In this document: positions 8,832-18,427 of the stretch, in pieces
Numbering within the stretch: the first letter of the stretch is position 1
How the letters are laid out: each line of letters begins with the position of its first letter
Source: Pseudomonas sp. NFIX28
Lineage (GTDB): Bacteria; Pseudomonadota; Gammaproteobacteria; Pseudomonadales; Pseudomonadaceae
Length of the DNA: 58,435 nucleotides
Reading direction: 5' to 3'
Assembly (NCBI RefSeq): GCF_900107395.1
Contig: NZ_FNPW01000022.1
Coordinates: 1-58,435 of the forward strand
Position numbers and translations under genes: made by a program
Notes under the pieces: model-generated
Database searches by the model: none
Seen by the model: the letters and a program-made list of their open reading frames with translations, nothing else
What the model was told of the DNA's origin: nothing

Positions 8832-9709
8832 GCGGCCGGCTGAAAATCCTCATCAGCGGCCAGCACGGCCAGGTCTCCCAGGCCCTGCAGCAATGCCTGG
8901 GAGCCCGGCATGACTTGATCGTGCCCGGTCGCGGGCTGCTCGACCTGACGCACCCGGACGCCATTCGCCAGCAAGTGCGCAGCCTGCGCCCGCAGCTGAT
9001 CATTAACGCCGCCGCGCACACTGCCGTCGATCAGGCGCAGAGCGAGCCGGAGCTGGCCTTTGCGATCAATGCCAGCGCCCCCGGCGTGTTCGCCGAGGAA
9101 GCGCGGGAACTGGGCATCCCGCTGATTCACTACTCCACCGATTATGTCTTCGACGGCAGCAAGCCGGCCCCCTACACCGAAGACGATGAACCCCACCCGC
9201 TGAGCGTCTACGGCCAGAGCAAACTCGCCGGTGAACGCGCCATTGGCGCGGTAGGTGGCGAACACCTGATCCTGCGCACCAGCTGGGTGTATTCGAACAC
9301 CGGCAAAAACTTCCTGCTGACCATGCAGCGCCTGCTGCAGGAAAAGCCGCACCTGCGGGTGGTGGCCGACCAGATCGGCGCGCCCACCTGGGCCGGCACC
9401 ATCGCTGCCAGCACCGCCGCGCTGATCGAGCGCTGGCAGGCGGGCAAGCCGGGAGAATGGGGGACCTACCACCTGACCGCTGGCGGCGAGACCTCCTGGT
9501 TCGGCTTCGCCCAGGCCATTGGCGAACACCTGCTGGCCCAGGGCAAAGCCTGCGCGACCCTGGAGGCCATCCCCTCCAGCGCCTACCCGACACCCGCCCC
9601 GCGGCCCCTGAACTCTCGCCTCGATTGCACCCGCCTCGCTCGCGAGTGGGGTGTGGCGCAGCCGGAATGGCGTAGCGCATTGCACGAGTGTCTTGCCGGG
9701 CAGGGCTAG
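8828..9709 (+). CDS. rfbD: dTDP-4-dehydrorhamnose reductase
   Basis: Last step of dTDP-L-rhamnose synthesis: NAD(P)H-dependent reduction of the 4-keto group. It is a 293-residue SDR with an N-terminal SGQHGQVSQAL dinucleotide motif, INAAAHTAVDQAQSE, the YSTDYVFDG stretch, YGQSKLAGE (YxxxK) and LRTSWVYSNTGKNF. It overlaps rfbC by ATGA. Its TAG stop is part of the CTAG target duplication of the MITE that begins at 9710, so the element inserted exactly at the end of the gene and left the reading frame intact. Confidence 0.97.
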   Translation: MSGRLKILISGQHGQVSQALQQCLGARHDLIVPGRGLLDLTHPDAIRQQVRSLRPQLIINAAAHTAVDQAQSEPELAFAINASAPGVFAEEARELGIPLIHYSTDYVFDGSKPAPYTEDDEPHPLSVYGQSKLAGERAIGAVGGEHLILRTSWVYSNTGKNFLLTMQRLLQEKPHLRVVADQIGAPTWAGTIAASTAALIERWQAGKPGEWGTYHLTAGGETSWFGFAQAIGEHLLAQGKACATLEAIPSSAYPTPAPRPLNSRLDCTRLAREWGVAQPEWRSALHECLAGQG

Positions 9710-9919
9710 GTTCTGTACGGAAAGTCGCCGAGCGGCGATCAGGCAAGGCGCAACGACCAGCGGGAGTAACAGCCAAGGGCTGGCCCGAAGGGTGAGCGCA
9801 GCGAATCAAAACAGACGAGGAACGGCCGGGGTCGCGCTCGACTTTAGGAGTCTAAATGAGCATTCCGAGTCTGTTTTTAACGCAGCATGATCGTCGCGCA
9901 GGCAGTTTACGTATAGAAC
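9710..9919. mobile_element. 210-bp MITE-like element with CTAG target duplication
   Basis: The ends are inverted repeats: GTTCTGTACGGAAA on the left, and the right end read in reverse is GTTCTATACGTAAA (12 of 14 identical). Both are flanked by CTAG (9706-9709 and 9920-9923). Insertion into CTAG with 4-bp duplication is typical of the IS5 group (target YTAR), so this looks like a non-autonomous IS5-type derivative. It has no open frame of its own. It separates the rfb operon from the dctB-like gene, whose ATG is only 36 bp from the right duplication. Confidence 0.7.
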
Positions 9920-9959
9920 CTAGGCATAATGCGCTTGTACCCACAGGCGCATCGTCCCC

Positions 9960-11764
9960 ATGACTCCACCCCTTCCCCGACGCCCCCGCTGGCGTAGCCT
10001 GGCTTTGCTGGCCCTGTGCCTGGCGCCGCTGCTGTGGCCGCTGGAGCATCTGGCCGAGCGTTATTACCGCAGCGAACTGGCGGGGCAGAACCGCCAGACC
10101 CTCGACCTGTATGTCGCCAACCTGCTGGGCACGCTGCACCGCTACGAAGTGCTGCCGCAGATCCTCGGCGAACTGCCGGCGCTGCGCGCGGTCCTCGGCG
10201 CGCCGGACGACGGTGTGACCCAGGGCAACGCCAACCGCCTGCTGAAAAACATCAGCGCCCAGACCGGGGCCGAAGTGATGTACCTGATGGACACTTCCGG
10301 CAAGACCCTGGCGGCGTCCAACTGGGACAAGCACGACAGTTTCGTCGGCCGCAATTTCTCCTTCCGCCCGTATTTCAGCGAAGCCATGGCCGGGCGCCTG
10401 GGACGGTTCTTCGGCCTGGGCACCACCTCGGCCAAGCGCGGTTACTTCTTTGCCGCCGCCGTGCGCAACGGCGAAAAAATCATCGGCGTGCTGGTGGTCA
10501 AGGTCGACCTGGACCACACCGAAAGCCTCTGGGGCAAGACCCCCGAGCAACTGGTGGTCACCGACCACAACGGCGTGGTGATCCTCACCTCGCGGGCGGA
10601 ATGGCGTTTCCGCTCGACCCGTCCGCTGAGCGAGGAAGAGAACCAGGCCATCGTCGCCATCCAGCCCTATCCGACCCGCGACCCACGGCCGTTGAACCTC
10701 GATGCCAACGCCTGGCTGACCCAGACCCGGCAGATCGACGAGACCGGCTGGAGCGTGAGCATCCTCGCCCCACGCACCCTGATCGACCGCCCGGTGCGCA
10801 CGGTGGTGGCGGTGGGTGGCGCCACGCTGCTGGTGCTGATGCTGCTGCTTGGCTTGATGATGCAGCGCCGTCGCCACTACCTGGAGCGCATTGCCTTCGA
10901 AGCCAAGGCCCGGCGCGAGCTGGAAATGCGCGTGGCCGAGCGCACCAGCGACCTGGAAGGCCTCAACCGGCGCCTCAAGCAGGAAGTGCTGGAGCGCGAG
11001 CACGCCCAGCAGGAACTGGTGCGCGCCCAGGACGACCTGGTGCAGGCCGGCAAGCTCTCCGCCCTGGGCACCATGTCGGCGAGCATCAGCCATGAACTCA
11101 ACCAGCCGCTGGCGGCGATCCGCAGCTACGCGGAAAACGCCGAGGTGTTGCTGGACCACCAGCGCACCGAGGACGCCCGCGGCAACCTCAAGCTGATCAG
11201 CGAGCTGACCGGGCGCATGGCTTCGATCATCGCCCACCTGCGCGCCTTTGCCCGGCGCGACCGCCACGCGCCGGAAAGCGTCGCCCTGCAACCGGCGCTG
11301 GACGATGCCCTGGCGCTGCTGGCCAAGCGCCGACGGGCGATGGAAGTGGAATTGATCCGCGACCTGCCGGCGGCCACCCTGTGGGTCGAGGCCGGGGAGA
11401 CGCGCCTGCGCCAGGTGCTCGGCAACCTGCTGGCCAACGCCCTGGATGCGCTGACCGAAAAGGCCCCGCCGCGCAAACTCTGGCTGAGTGCCGAATCCAC
11501 CGCCACGGGCGTCAATCTGTACATTCGCGACAACGGCCCGGGCTTCTGCATGGAGGCCCTGGGCCGCGCCGGCGAGCCCTTCTACACCACCAAGACCCGC
11601 ACCCAGGGCCTGGGCCTGGGCCTGGCGATCTGCGACACCCTGATGCGCGCCTTTGGCGGTGAACTGTCGTTCTCCAACCACCGCGAAGGCGGCGCCCTGA
11701 TTACCCTGCGGCTGCGCGCCGGCGCGCCGGGAGTGAGCCTGCAACCGTCCGAGGACCGCAGCGT

Positions 11765-11768
<4 letters not shown>
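9960..11768 (+). CDS. dctB: C4-dicarboxylate sensor histidine kinase, DctB type
   Basis: Membrane sensor kinase of 602 residues. It has a transmembrane segment near residues 12-32, a large periplasmic double-PDC sensing region, a second membrane segment around 280-300, a coiled linker, the phospho-acceptor box SASISHELNQPLAAIRSYAEN, and ATPase boxes NLLANALDAL (N), DNGPGF (G1) and GLGLGLAIC (G2). Length and plan match DctB, which senses succinate, fumarate and malate. It overlaps the downstream regulator by ATGA. In P. aeruginosa the same pair follows the rml operon and is followed by dctPQM, which is not present here. The upstream region is largely the MITE, which may supply or disturb the promoter. 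Confidence 0.88.
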
Positions 11769-13168
<1,400 letters not shown>

Positions 13169-13218
13169 ACGATGCCGACTAATCTTGTTAATGCACCATT
13201 TCACCACCGAGGCCCTGC

Positions 13219-13674
13219 ATGAACCGCGACAGTCGTTACCTGGAATCCATCCTCCATCACGACATTCCCCTGACGCGGGACATGGGCCTGAAAGTGCTCG
13301 GCTGGCACGCGCATGAGCTGCGCCTGCAACTGCCGCTGGAGGCCAACGTCAACCACAAAAGCACCATGTTCGGCGGCAGCCTGTATTGCGCCGCGGTGCT
13401 GGCCGGCTGGGGCTGGCTGCACCTGCGGCTGAAGGAAGCGGGGATCGACGACGGGCACATCGTGATCCAGGAAGGGCAGATCAATTACCCGCTACCGGTG
13501 ACCAGCGACGCCACGGCCATCTGCGCCGCGCCGAGCGAAGAAGTGTGGCACCGGTTCGTCAGCATGTATGAGCGCTACGGCCGTGCGCGGCTGATCCTGC
13601 ATACCCGGGTGGTGAATGCCGGCAGCGATGAAGACGCGGTGCGCTTCACCGGGCAGTACGTGCTGCACCGCTGA
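13219..13674 (+). CDS. YiiD-C-type thioesterase domain protein
   Basis: A 151-residue single-domain protein with the hot-dog-fold pattern of the thioesterase domain found at the C-terminus of E. coli YiiD. An N-terminal helix is followed by HELRLQLPLEANVNHKSTMFGGSLYCAAVLAGWGWLHL, where the N-HKSTMFGGS turn corresponds to the usual catalytic N/H-x-G region. It probably hydrolyses an acyl thioester; the substrate is unknown. It stands alone between dctD and a REPIN, with its own ribosome binding site GAGG 6 nt before the ATG. Confidence 0.75.
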   Translation: MNRDSRYLESILHHDIPLTRDMGLKVLGWHAHELRLQLPLEANVNHKSTMFGGSLYCAAVLAGWGWLHLRLKEAGIDDGHIVIQEGQINYPLPVTSDATAICAAPSEEVWHRFVSMYERYGRARLILHTRVVNAGSDEDAVRFTGQYVLHR

Positions 13675-13678
13675 ACCT

Positions 13679-13801
13679 GTAGCCGCTGGCGCAGCCTGCG
13701 CGCGAAGCGGCCGTGGATCGACTGGCGATATTCTGTCTGACACACCGCGCTGGCCGTTTACGACTGCTGCGCAGCCGATCGCAGGCTGCGCCAGCGGCTA
13801 C
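13679..13801. repeat. REPIN, family B (inverted pair)
   Basis: TGTAGCCGCTGGCGCAGCCT on the left and its inverted partner AGGCTGCGCCAGCGGCTAC on the right, enclosing about 75 bp. This is the common Pseudomonas REP doublet. It lies in a convergent gap and may end both transcripts. Confidence 0.75.
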
Positions 13802-13806
13802 CAGGA

Positions 13807-14649
13807 TCAGCTGCGCGCCAGCTCCAGCAAGCGCCCGCGCCAGGCGGCCTTGGCCGGCAGCGCCAGGAAGAAGTCATTGAGCAGCGACTCGCGCGCCGGG
13901 TAGCGGAACGGTTCGCCGCGCAGGTCCAGCACCTCGCCTCCAGCTCCCTCCAGCACGCCTTGGGCGGCCGCGGTGTCCCACTGCGAAGTCGGCGCCAGCC
14001 GCGGGTAACAATCCGCCGCGCCTTCGGCCAGCAGGCAGAACTTCAACGAGCTGCCGATGTTCGCCAGCTGCAATTCGCCCAGGCTCGCGCTCAGCCCGGC
14101 CAGCAGGCGTTCCTGCTCGGGGCTGGAATGCCGCCGGCTGGCGACCACGGTAAACGCCTCACCCGCCGCCAGGCTTTCCCGCACATGGATCGCCAGCGGT
14201 GCCTGGCCTTTGTCCGCGCGCCAGGCGCCCAAACCGGCGCCGCCGAAATAGCAGCGACCGCTGGTCGGTATCGACACCACGCCAAACACCACCCGGCCCT
14301 GTTCGATCAGGGCGATATTGACGGTGAACTCTTCGCTGCCGGAAATGAACTCCTTGGTGCCGTCCAGCGGGTCCACCAGCCACCAGCGCTGCCAGCCGGC
14401 ACGCACGTCCCGGGGAATGTCGGCGTCTTCTTCGGAAAGCACCGGGATGCTCGGGTCGAGCGCGATCAGGCCTTGCACGATCAGGTGGTGGGCCGCCATG
14501 TCGGCCGCGGTCACCGGCGATTCGTCGGCCTTGCTGGTGACGGCGACGTTGGCGCGCCAGAACGGCAGGATCGCCTCGCCGGCCTTCAGGGCCAGGTCGA
14601 TCACTGGCGCCAGCAACGGGTGGGGAAAATTCATCGTTGGTTCACTCAT
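13807..14649 (-). CDS. cysQ: 3'(2'),5'-bisphosphate nucleotidase
   Basis: Removes the 3'-phosphate from PAP (and PAPS), keeping this toxic by-product of sulfate assimilation low. It is a 280-residue inositol-monophosphatase-fold enzyme with LSEEDAD and the metal-binding signature WLVDPLDGTKEF, and a C-terminal SQWDTAAAQGVLEGAGG in which the last Asp completes the metal site. It overlaps nudE by 4 bp (ATGA), so the two are co-translated. A second possible start (Met-6) exists at 14634. Synteny with P. aeruginosa PA5175 supports the call. Confidence 0.93.
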   Translation of the reverse strand: MSEPTMNFPHPLLAPVIDLALKAGEAILPFWRANVAVTSKADESPVTAADMAAHHLIVQGLIALDPSIPVLSEEDADIPRDVRAGWQRWWLVDPLDGTKEFISGSEEFTVNIALIEQGRVVFGVVSIPTSGRCYFGGAGLGAWRADKGQAPLAIHVRESLAAGEAFTVVASRRHSSPEQERLLAGLSASLGELQLANIGSSLKFCLLAEGAADCYPRLAPTSQWDTAAAQGVLEGAGGEVLDLRGEPFRYPARESLLNDFFLALPAKAAWRGRLLELARS

Positions 14650-15212
14650 GCTTGGAAGGCGCCGCGCTGGGTCAACAGGTCGCGGGCCAGATACAGCGCG
14701 GCCAGGGCGCGACCCTCGGTGAATTGGGGATTCTGCGCCAGGCTCGACAGCTCGCGCAGGTTGATCTTGTCCACGCGCATCGGCTCGGGCTCGTCGCCCT
14801 CCAGCCGCTCTTCGTAGAGGTCGGTGGCCAGCACCACCTGGATCTTCTGGCTCATGTAGCCGGGGGACAGCGACAGCTCGGTCAAGTGCTCCAGTTGCCG
14901 CGCGCCAAAACCGGCCTCCTCCTTGAGCTCACGCTCGGCGGCGGCCAGCACATCCTCGCCGGGCTCGATCAGGCCCTTGGGCAGCGACAGCTCGTAGGCG
15001 TCGGTGCCGCCGCAATATTCCTCGACCAGCACCGCGTGATCGGCATCGAGCATCGCCACGATCATCACCGCGCCGTAGCCCGCGCCCTTGCCCACCAGGC
15101 GCTCGTAAGTGCGCTCCACGCCATTGGAGAAGCGCAACTGCACCGCTTCGACGCAAAACAGACGGCTGGTGGCGACGATCTCGCGAGCGAGTACGGTGGG
15201 TTTCTGGCGCAT
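14646..15212 (-). CDS. nudE: ADP compounds hydrolase (Nudix)
   Basis: Hydrolyses ADP-ribose, NADH and related adenosine diphosphate compounds to AMP plus a phospho-product. The 188-residue protein has a complete Nudix box, GLIEPGEDVLAAAERELKEE continuing AGF, matching Gx5Ex7REUxEExGU. It is the first gene of a nudE-cysQ pair, divergent from yrfG. Both neighbours also clean up nucleotides, which fits a small salvage/house-cleaning cluster. Confidence 0.92.
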   Translation of the reverse strand: MRQKPTVLAREIVATSRLFCVEAVQLRFSNGVERTYERLVGKGAGYGAVMIVAMLDADHAVLVEEYCGGTDAYELSLPKGLIEPGEDVLAAAERELKEEAGFGARQLEHLTELSLSPGYMSQKIQVVLATDLYEERLEGDEPEPMRVDKINLRELSSLAQNPQFTEGRALAALYLARDLLTQRGAFQA

Positions 15213-15300
15213 AAAAGGCTCCTTGGCGTGAACGCGCTACTATAACGCGGCTTTCCCGATTGTTTGTGTCGGATATCTTCTACCGCTCGAGACGTTTTCC

Positions 15301-15963
15301 ATGCCTTCACTGCCCTGGCGCGACATCGATACCGTTCTGCTGGATATGGACGGCACCTTGCTGGACCTGCACTTCGACAACCACTTCTGGCTGGAACACC
15401 TGCCCCAGCGCTATGCCGAGCTGCATGGCGTCAGCCGCACCATGGCGGAAATGGAATTGCAGCCGTTGTTCGAGCACAACGCCGGGCAATTGCAGTGGTA
15501 TTGCCTGGACTTCTGGAGCGCCGAACTGAAGCTGCCGGTGCGCGAACTGAAGCTGGAGATCGCCCACCTGATCGCCCTGCGCCCGGACGCCGACACCTTT
15601 CTCGCGGCGATCAAGCAGGCCGGCAAACGCGTGGTGCTGATCACCAATGCGCACCGCGATTCGCTGTCGTTGAAGCTGGAAAGAATCGAGCTGGCGCCCT
15701 ATTTCGAACGCTTGATCAGTTCCCACGATTACGGCTTTGCCAAGGAGAACCCGCAGTTCTGGGACGCGCTGCAAGCGGACATCGGTTTCGACCCGGCGCG
15801 CAGCCTGTTTATCGACGACACCTTGCCGATCCTGCGCAGCGCGCGGGATTTCGGGGTGACGCATCTGTTGGCGGTCAGTGAACCGGACAGCCGCAAAGGG
15901 CCGAAAGACACGGCGGAGTTTGCCGCGGTGAGGGACTATCGAGAATTGATCGAGGGGCTATGA
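15301..15963 (+). CDS. yrfG: HAD-family GMP/IMP nucleotidase
   Basis: A 220-residue haloacid-dehalogenase phosphatase. Motif I is LLDMDGTLLDL, motif II is VLITNAHRDS, motif III is the Lys in YGFAKENP and motif IV is LFIDDTLPIL. The E. coli homologue YrfG dephosphorylates purine 5'-nucleotides. Its conserved position divergent from nudE-cysQ, as in P. aeruginosa, supports the name. A frameshifted ATG exists just upstream, but the MPSLPWRDIDTVLLDMDG start fits the family. Substrate preference is inferred from the family only. Confidence 0.85.
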   Translation: MPSLPWRDIDTVLLDMDGTLLDLHFDNHFWLEHLPQRYAELHGVSRTMAEMELQPLFEHNAGQLQWYCLDFWSAELKLPVRELKLEIAHLIALRPDADTFLAAIKQAGKRVVLITNAHRDSLSLKLERIELAPYFERLISSHDYGFAKENPQFWDALQADIGFDPARSLFIDDTLPILRSARDFGVTHLLAVSEPDSRKGPKDTAEFAAVRDYRELIEGL

Positions 15964-15967
15964 ATGC

Positions 15968-16012
15968 ATCGCGGGCAATCTCGCCCCCGTAGGAGCGAGG
16001 CTTGCCCGCGAA
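15968..16012. repeat. REP element, family A (imperfect pair)
   Basis: TCGCGGGCAATCTCGCCC followed at once by GTAGGAGCGAGGCTTGCCCG, giving a partly paired REP in the convergent gap between yrfG and the LysM gene. Confidence 0.65.
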
Positions 16013-16025
16013 GGTTGTTACGCAA

Positions 16026-16466
16026 TCATTCTGGAATGCGCAGTACCTGGCCCGGGTAGATCTTGTCCGGGTGCGACAGCATTGGCTTGTTGGCCTCGAA
16101 AATCTTGTTGTACTTGTTGGCGTCGCCGTACTCGGCCTTGGAGATGGCGCTGAGGGTGTCGCCTTTTTTCACGGTGACGAAACGCGCGGCAGCCGCTACA
16201 GGGCCGGTGACGGTGATCTGGTCGTCGACGCTGCCGACGCCGGCAATGTTGCCCACGGCCAGCAGAATCTTTTCCTTCTCTTCCTGACTGGCCACTTCGC
16301 CGGTCACGATGACCTTGTCGCCTTCCACCGTCGCCTTGATATTGGGGTTACCCAAACCGACCTTGGCGATGTGGTCCTTCAGCTGTTCGCTCGCATTGGC
16401 GTTACCCGGCGTCAACAAATCGATAAGCTTTTCGCCTGCTTCTTTCACAAAGCTAAAAATACTCAT
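16026..16466 (-). CDS. lysM: BON-LysM protein (YgaU/Kbp family)
   Basis: A 146-residue protein with a short N-terminal helix (SIFSFVKEAGEKLIDLL), a BON domain (about 25-90) and a C-terminal LysM motif beginning FVTVKKGDTLSAISKAEYGD. E. coli YgaU (Kbp) binds potassium ions and accumulates in stationary phase or high salt; LysM otherwise binds peptidoglycan. There is no signal peptide. I chose the ATG at 16466 because AAGGAG lies 8 nt upstream. An in-frame GTG 9 bases earlier would overlap that site. P. aeruginosa PA5178 is the syntenic counterpart. Confidence 0.92.
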   Translation of the reverse strand: MSIFSFVKEAGEKLIDLLTPGNANASEQLKDHIAKVGLGNPNIKATVEGDKVIVTGEVASQEEKEKILLAVGNIAGVGSVDDQITVTGPVAAAARFVTVKKGDTLSAISKAEYGDANKYNKIFEANKPMLSHPDKIYPGQVLRIPE

Positions 16467-16605
16467 GGTGCACACTCCTTGGGTTTTATGGGTCCAGTCG
16501 CGAAAGACTAGACCAGCCTTGCGAGACGAGGTTCAAAATCGACCGCTGACCCCCACGCCCGGCAAGCACGCTAGAATTGCCCACCCCCGACGCCCTGGAG
16601 CGAAG

Positions 16606-17493
16606 ATGGACATCAAGCAGCTGAAATTCCTCATCGCCCTCGACGAAACCCGCCATTTCGGCCAGGCCGCGGCGCGCTGTCACATCACCCAACCGACCCT
16701 GTCCATGCGCTTGCGCAGCCTCGAGGAAGAACTCGAGCTGCCGCTGGTCAACCGCGGCCAGCGTTTCGAAGGCTTCACCGCCCCGGGAGAGCGGGTGCTG
16801 GCCTGGGCCCGCAGCGTGCTGGCCGCCTATGACGGATTGCAGGCCGAGGCTGCGGCCTGCCGCGGCAGCCTGGTCGGGACCCTGCGCCTGGGGGTGGTGC
16901 CGCTGTCGAGCTTCGACCCGCTGCCGCTGATGCAGCGCCTGCACCAGGCGCACCCGAACCTGCGTTTTGAGCTGTCGGCGCTGAGTTCGGAGCAGATCCT
17001 CGAACAACTGGCGAGCAACCGCCTGGATCTGGGGGTTTCCTACCTGGAACGCCTGGACGGCGAGCGCTTCGAATCCCTGGCCCTTGGCGAAACCCGCATG
17101 GGCCTGCTCTACGACCAACGCTTTTTCAGCTTCGGCGAACAACCGCTGAGCTGGGAGGCGTTGATCGAACTGCCGCTGGGCATGCTGACCAGCGGCATGC
17201 ATTTCCGTCAGTCCATCGACCACAACTTCCACAGCCGCGGCCTGACTCCGCAACCGCTGTTGCAAACCGACGCCGTGCATCAGCTGCTGCACGCCGTACA
17301 TGGCGGCCTGTGCTGCGCGATCATGCCGTTGCACGGCGGCCTGGAGGCCCTCGCCGAAGACCTGCGCCTGCAACCCATAGAAAACGCCAGCACCCTGGCC
17401 CAGCTGGGCCTGATCATGCGCCGCGGCGCACCGCGCTCGGCCCTGGCCGAGGCCTGTTTTGCCTTGCAGCAGAAATCGCCAGGCGATTCTTGA
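16606..17493 (+). CDS. LysR-family transcriptional regulator
   Basis: A 295-residue LysR regulator. The winged helix-turn-helix spans about residues 1-60 (ETRHFGQAAARCHITQPTLS), followed by the linker helix and a two-lobed effector domain. The frame stays open 300 bases further upstream, but the ATG at 16606 is chosen because the typical MDIKQLKFLIALDE start of the family begins there after GGAG. It lies immediately before fdhD on the same strand, as in P. aeruginosa (PA5179-PA5180), so it may control fdhD and the oxidoreductase. The effector is unknown. Confidence 0.88.
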   Translation: MDIKQLKFLIALDETRHFGQAAARCHITQPTLSMRLRSLEEELELPLVNRGQRFEGFTAPGERVLAWARSVLAAYDGLQAEAAACRGSLVGTLRLGVVPLSSFDPLPLMQRLHQAHPNLRFELSALSSEQILEQLASNRLDLGVSYLERLDGERFESLALGETRMGLLYDQRFFSFGEQPLSWEALIELPLGMLTSGMHFRQSIDHNFHSRGLTPQPLLQTDAVHQLLHAVHGGLCCAIMPLHGGLEALAEDLRLQPIENASTLAQLGLIMRRGAPRSALAEACFALQQKSPGDS

Positions 17494-17587
17494 TCGACGC
17501 CATCTATCGGCACATCAGTACTAGCAATTAGACGCGACACTTTGACGCGCTTAGTCTTAGGGCTGGATGTTCTGCCGGTGATGCCCC

Positions 17588-18427
17588 ATGAAAACCCAGC
17601 GCCCGGCTTGCGCGACGCCAGCCCCGAAAACGCCCGCGCCCGCCGCCAGTCAAAACTACCGCTACAGCAACCTCGACCACACGGAATCGGCCAGCACCGC
17701 GCTTGCCGAGGAAGTCGCGCTGGCGATCGCCTATAACGGCATCAGCCAGGCGGTGATGCTGGTGACCCCCAGCGACCTGGAAGACTTCATCGTCGGCTTC
17801 AGCCTCGGCAGCGGCATCATCGATGACGCATCGGACATCTATGACCTGCAACTGAGCGGCAGCGGTTCGGCCCAGTACGCCCAGGTGCAGATTTCCAGCC
17901 GCGCCTTCTGGAACCTCAAGCAGCAACGCCGGCAGCTGGCCGGCACCAGCGGTTGCGGCCTGTGCGGCGTGGAAGCCGTGGAACAGGCCCTGCCCGACCT
18001 CAAGGTGCTGCCCGGCGCGCCCTTGCCGCCCATCCAATGGCTCGATGGCCTGCGCCAGCGCATCGGCGCCTTCCAGCCGCTGGGCCAGCACTGCGGCGCG
18101 GTACATGCCGCGGTGTTCATGAATGCCCGGGGCGAGTTGCTGCTGGGCCGTGAAGATATCGGCCGGCACAACGCCCTGGACAAGCTGATCGGCGCGTTGG
18201 TCCGCCAGAACATACCCACCGCCGGCGGCGTGGCCATTGTCACCAGCCGCTGCAGCCTGGAGCTGATCCAGAAAGTCCTGCGGGCCGGCATCCAGACCCT
18301 GGTCAGCCTCTCGGCCCCCACCGGCCTGGCCCTGCAATGGGCGCGCCGGCACAACCTCAATCTCATCCACCTGCCGCAAAAAAGTGCGCCGCGGGTCTAC
18401 AGCCCTGCGATGGAGAATCAAGCGTGA
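17588..18427 (+). CDS. fdhD: Formate dehydrogenase accessory sulfurtransferase FdhD
   Basis: Transfers sulfur from the cysteine desulfurase IscS to the bis-MGD molybdenum cofactor, which activates formate-dehydrogenase-type enzymes. The 279 residues include the cysteine motif SGCGLCG, which carries the persulfide, and the conserved GREDIGRHNALDKLIGA segment. The N-terminus is proline/alanine-rich and variable. Its TGA overlaps the GTG start of the downstream molybdoenzyme (GTGA), so chaperone and client are made together. Confidence 0.95.
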   Translation: MKTQRPACATPAPKTPAPAASQNYRYSNLDHTESASTALAEEVALAIAYNGISQAVMLVTPSDLEDFIVGFSLGSGIIDDASDIYDLQLSGSGSAQYAQVQISSRAFWNLKQQRRQLAGTSGCGLCGVEAVEQALPDLKVLPGAPLPPIQWLDGLRQRIGAFQPLGQHCGAVHAAVFMNARGELLLGREDIGRHNALDKLIGALVRQNIPTAGGVAIVTSRCSLELIQKVLRAGIQTLVSLSAPTGLALQWARRHNLNLIHLPQKSAPRVYSPAMENQA

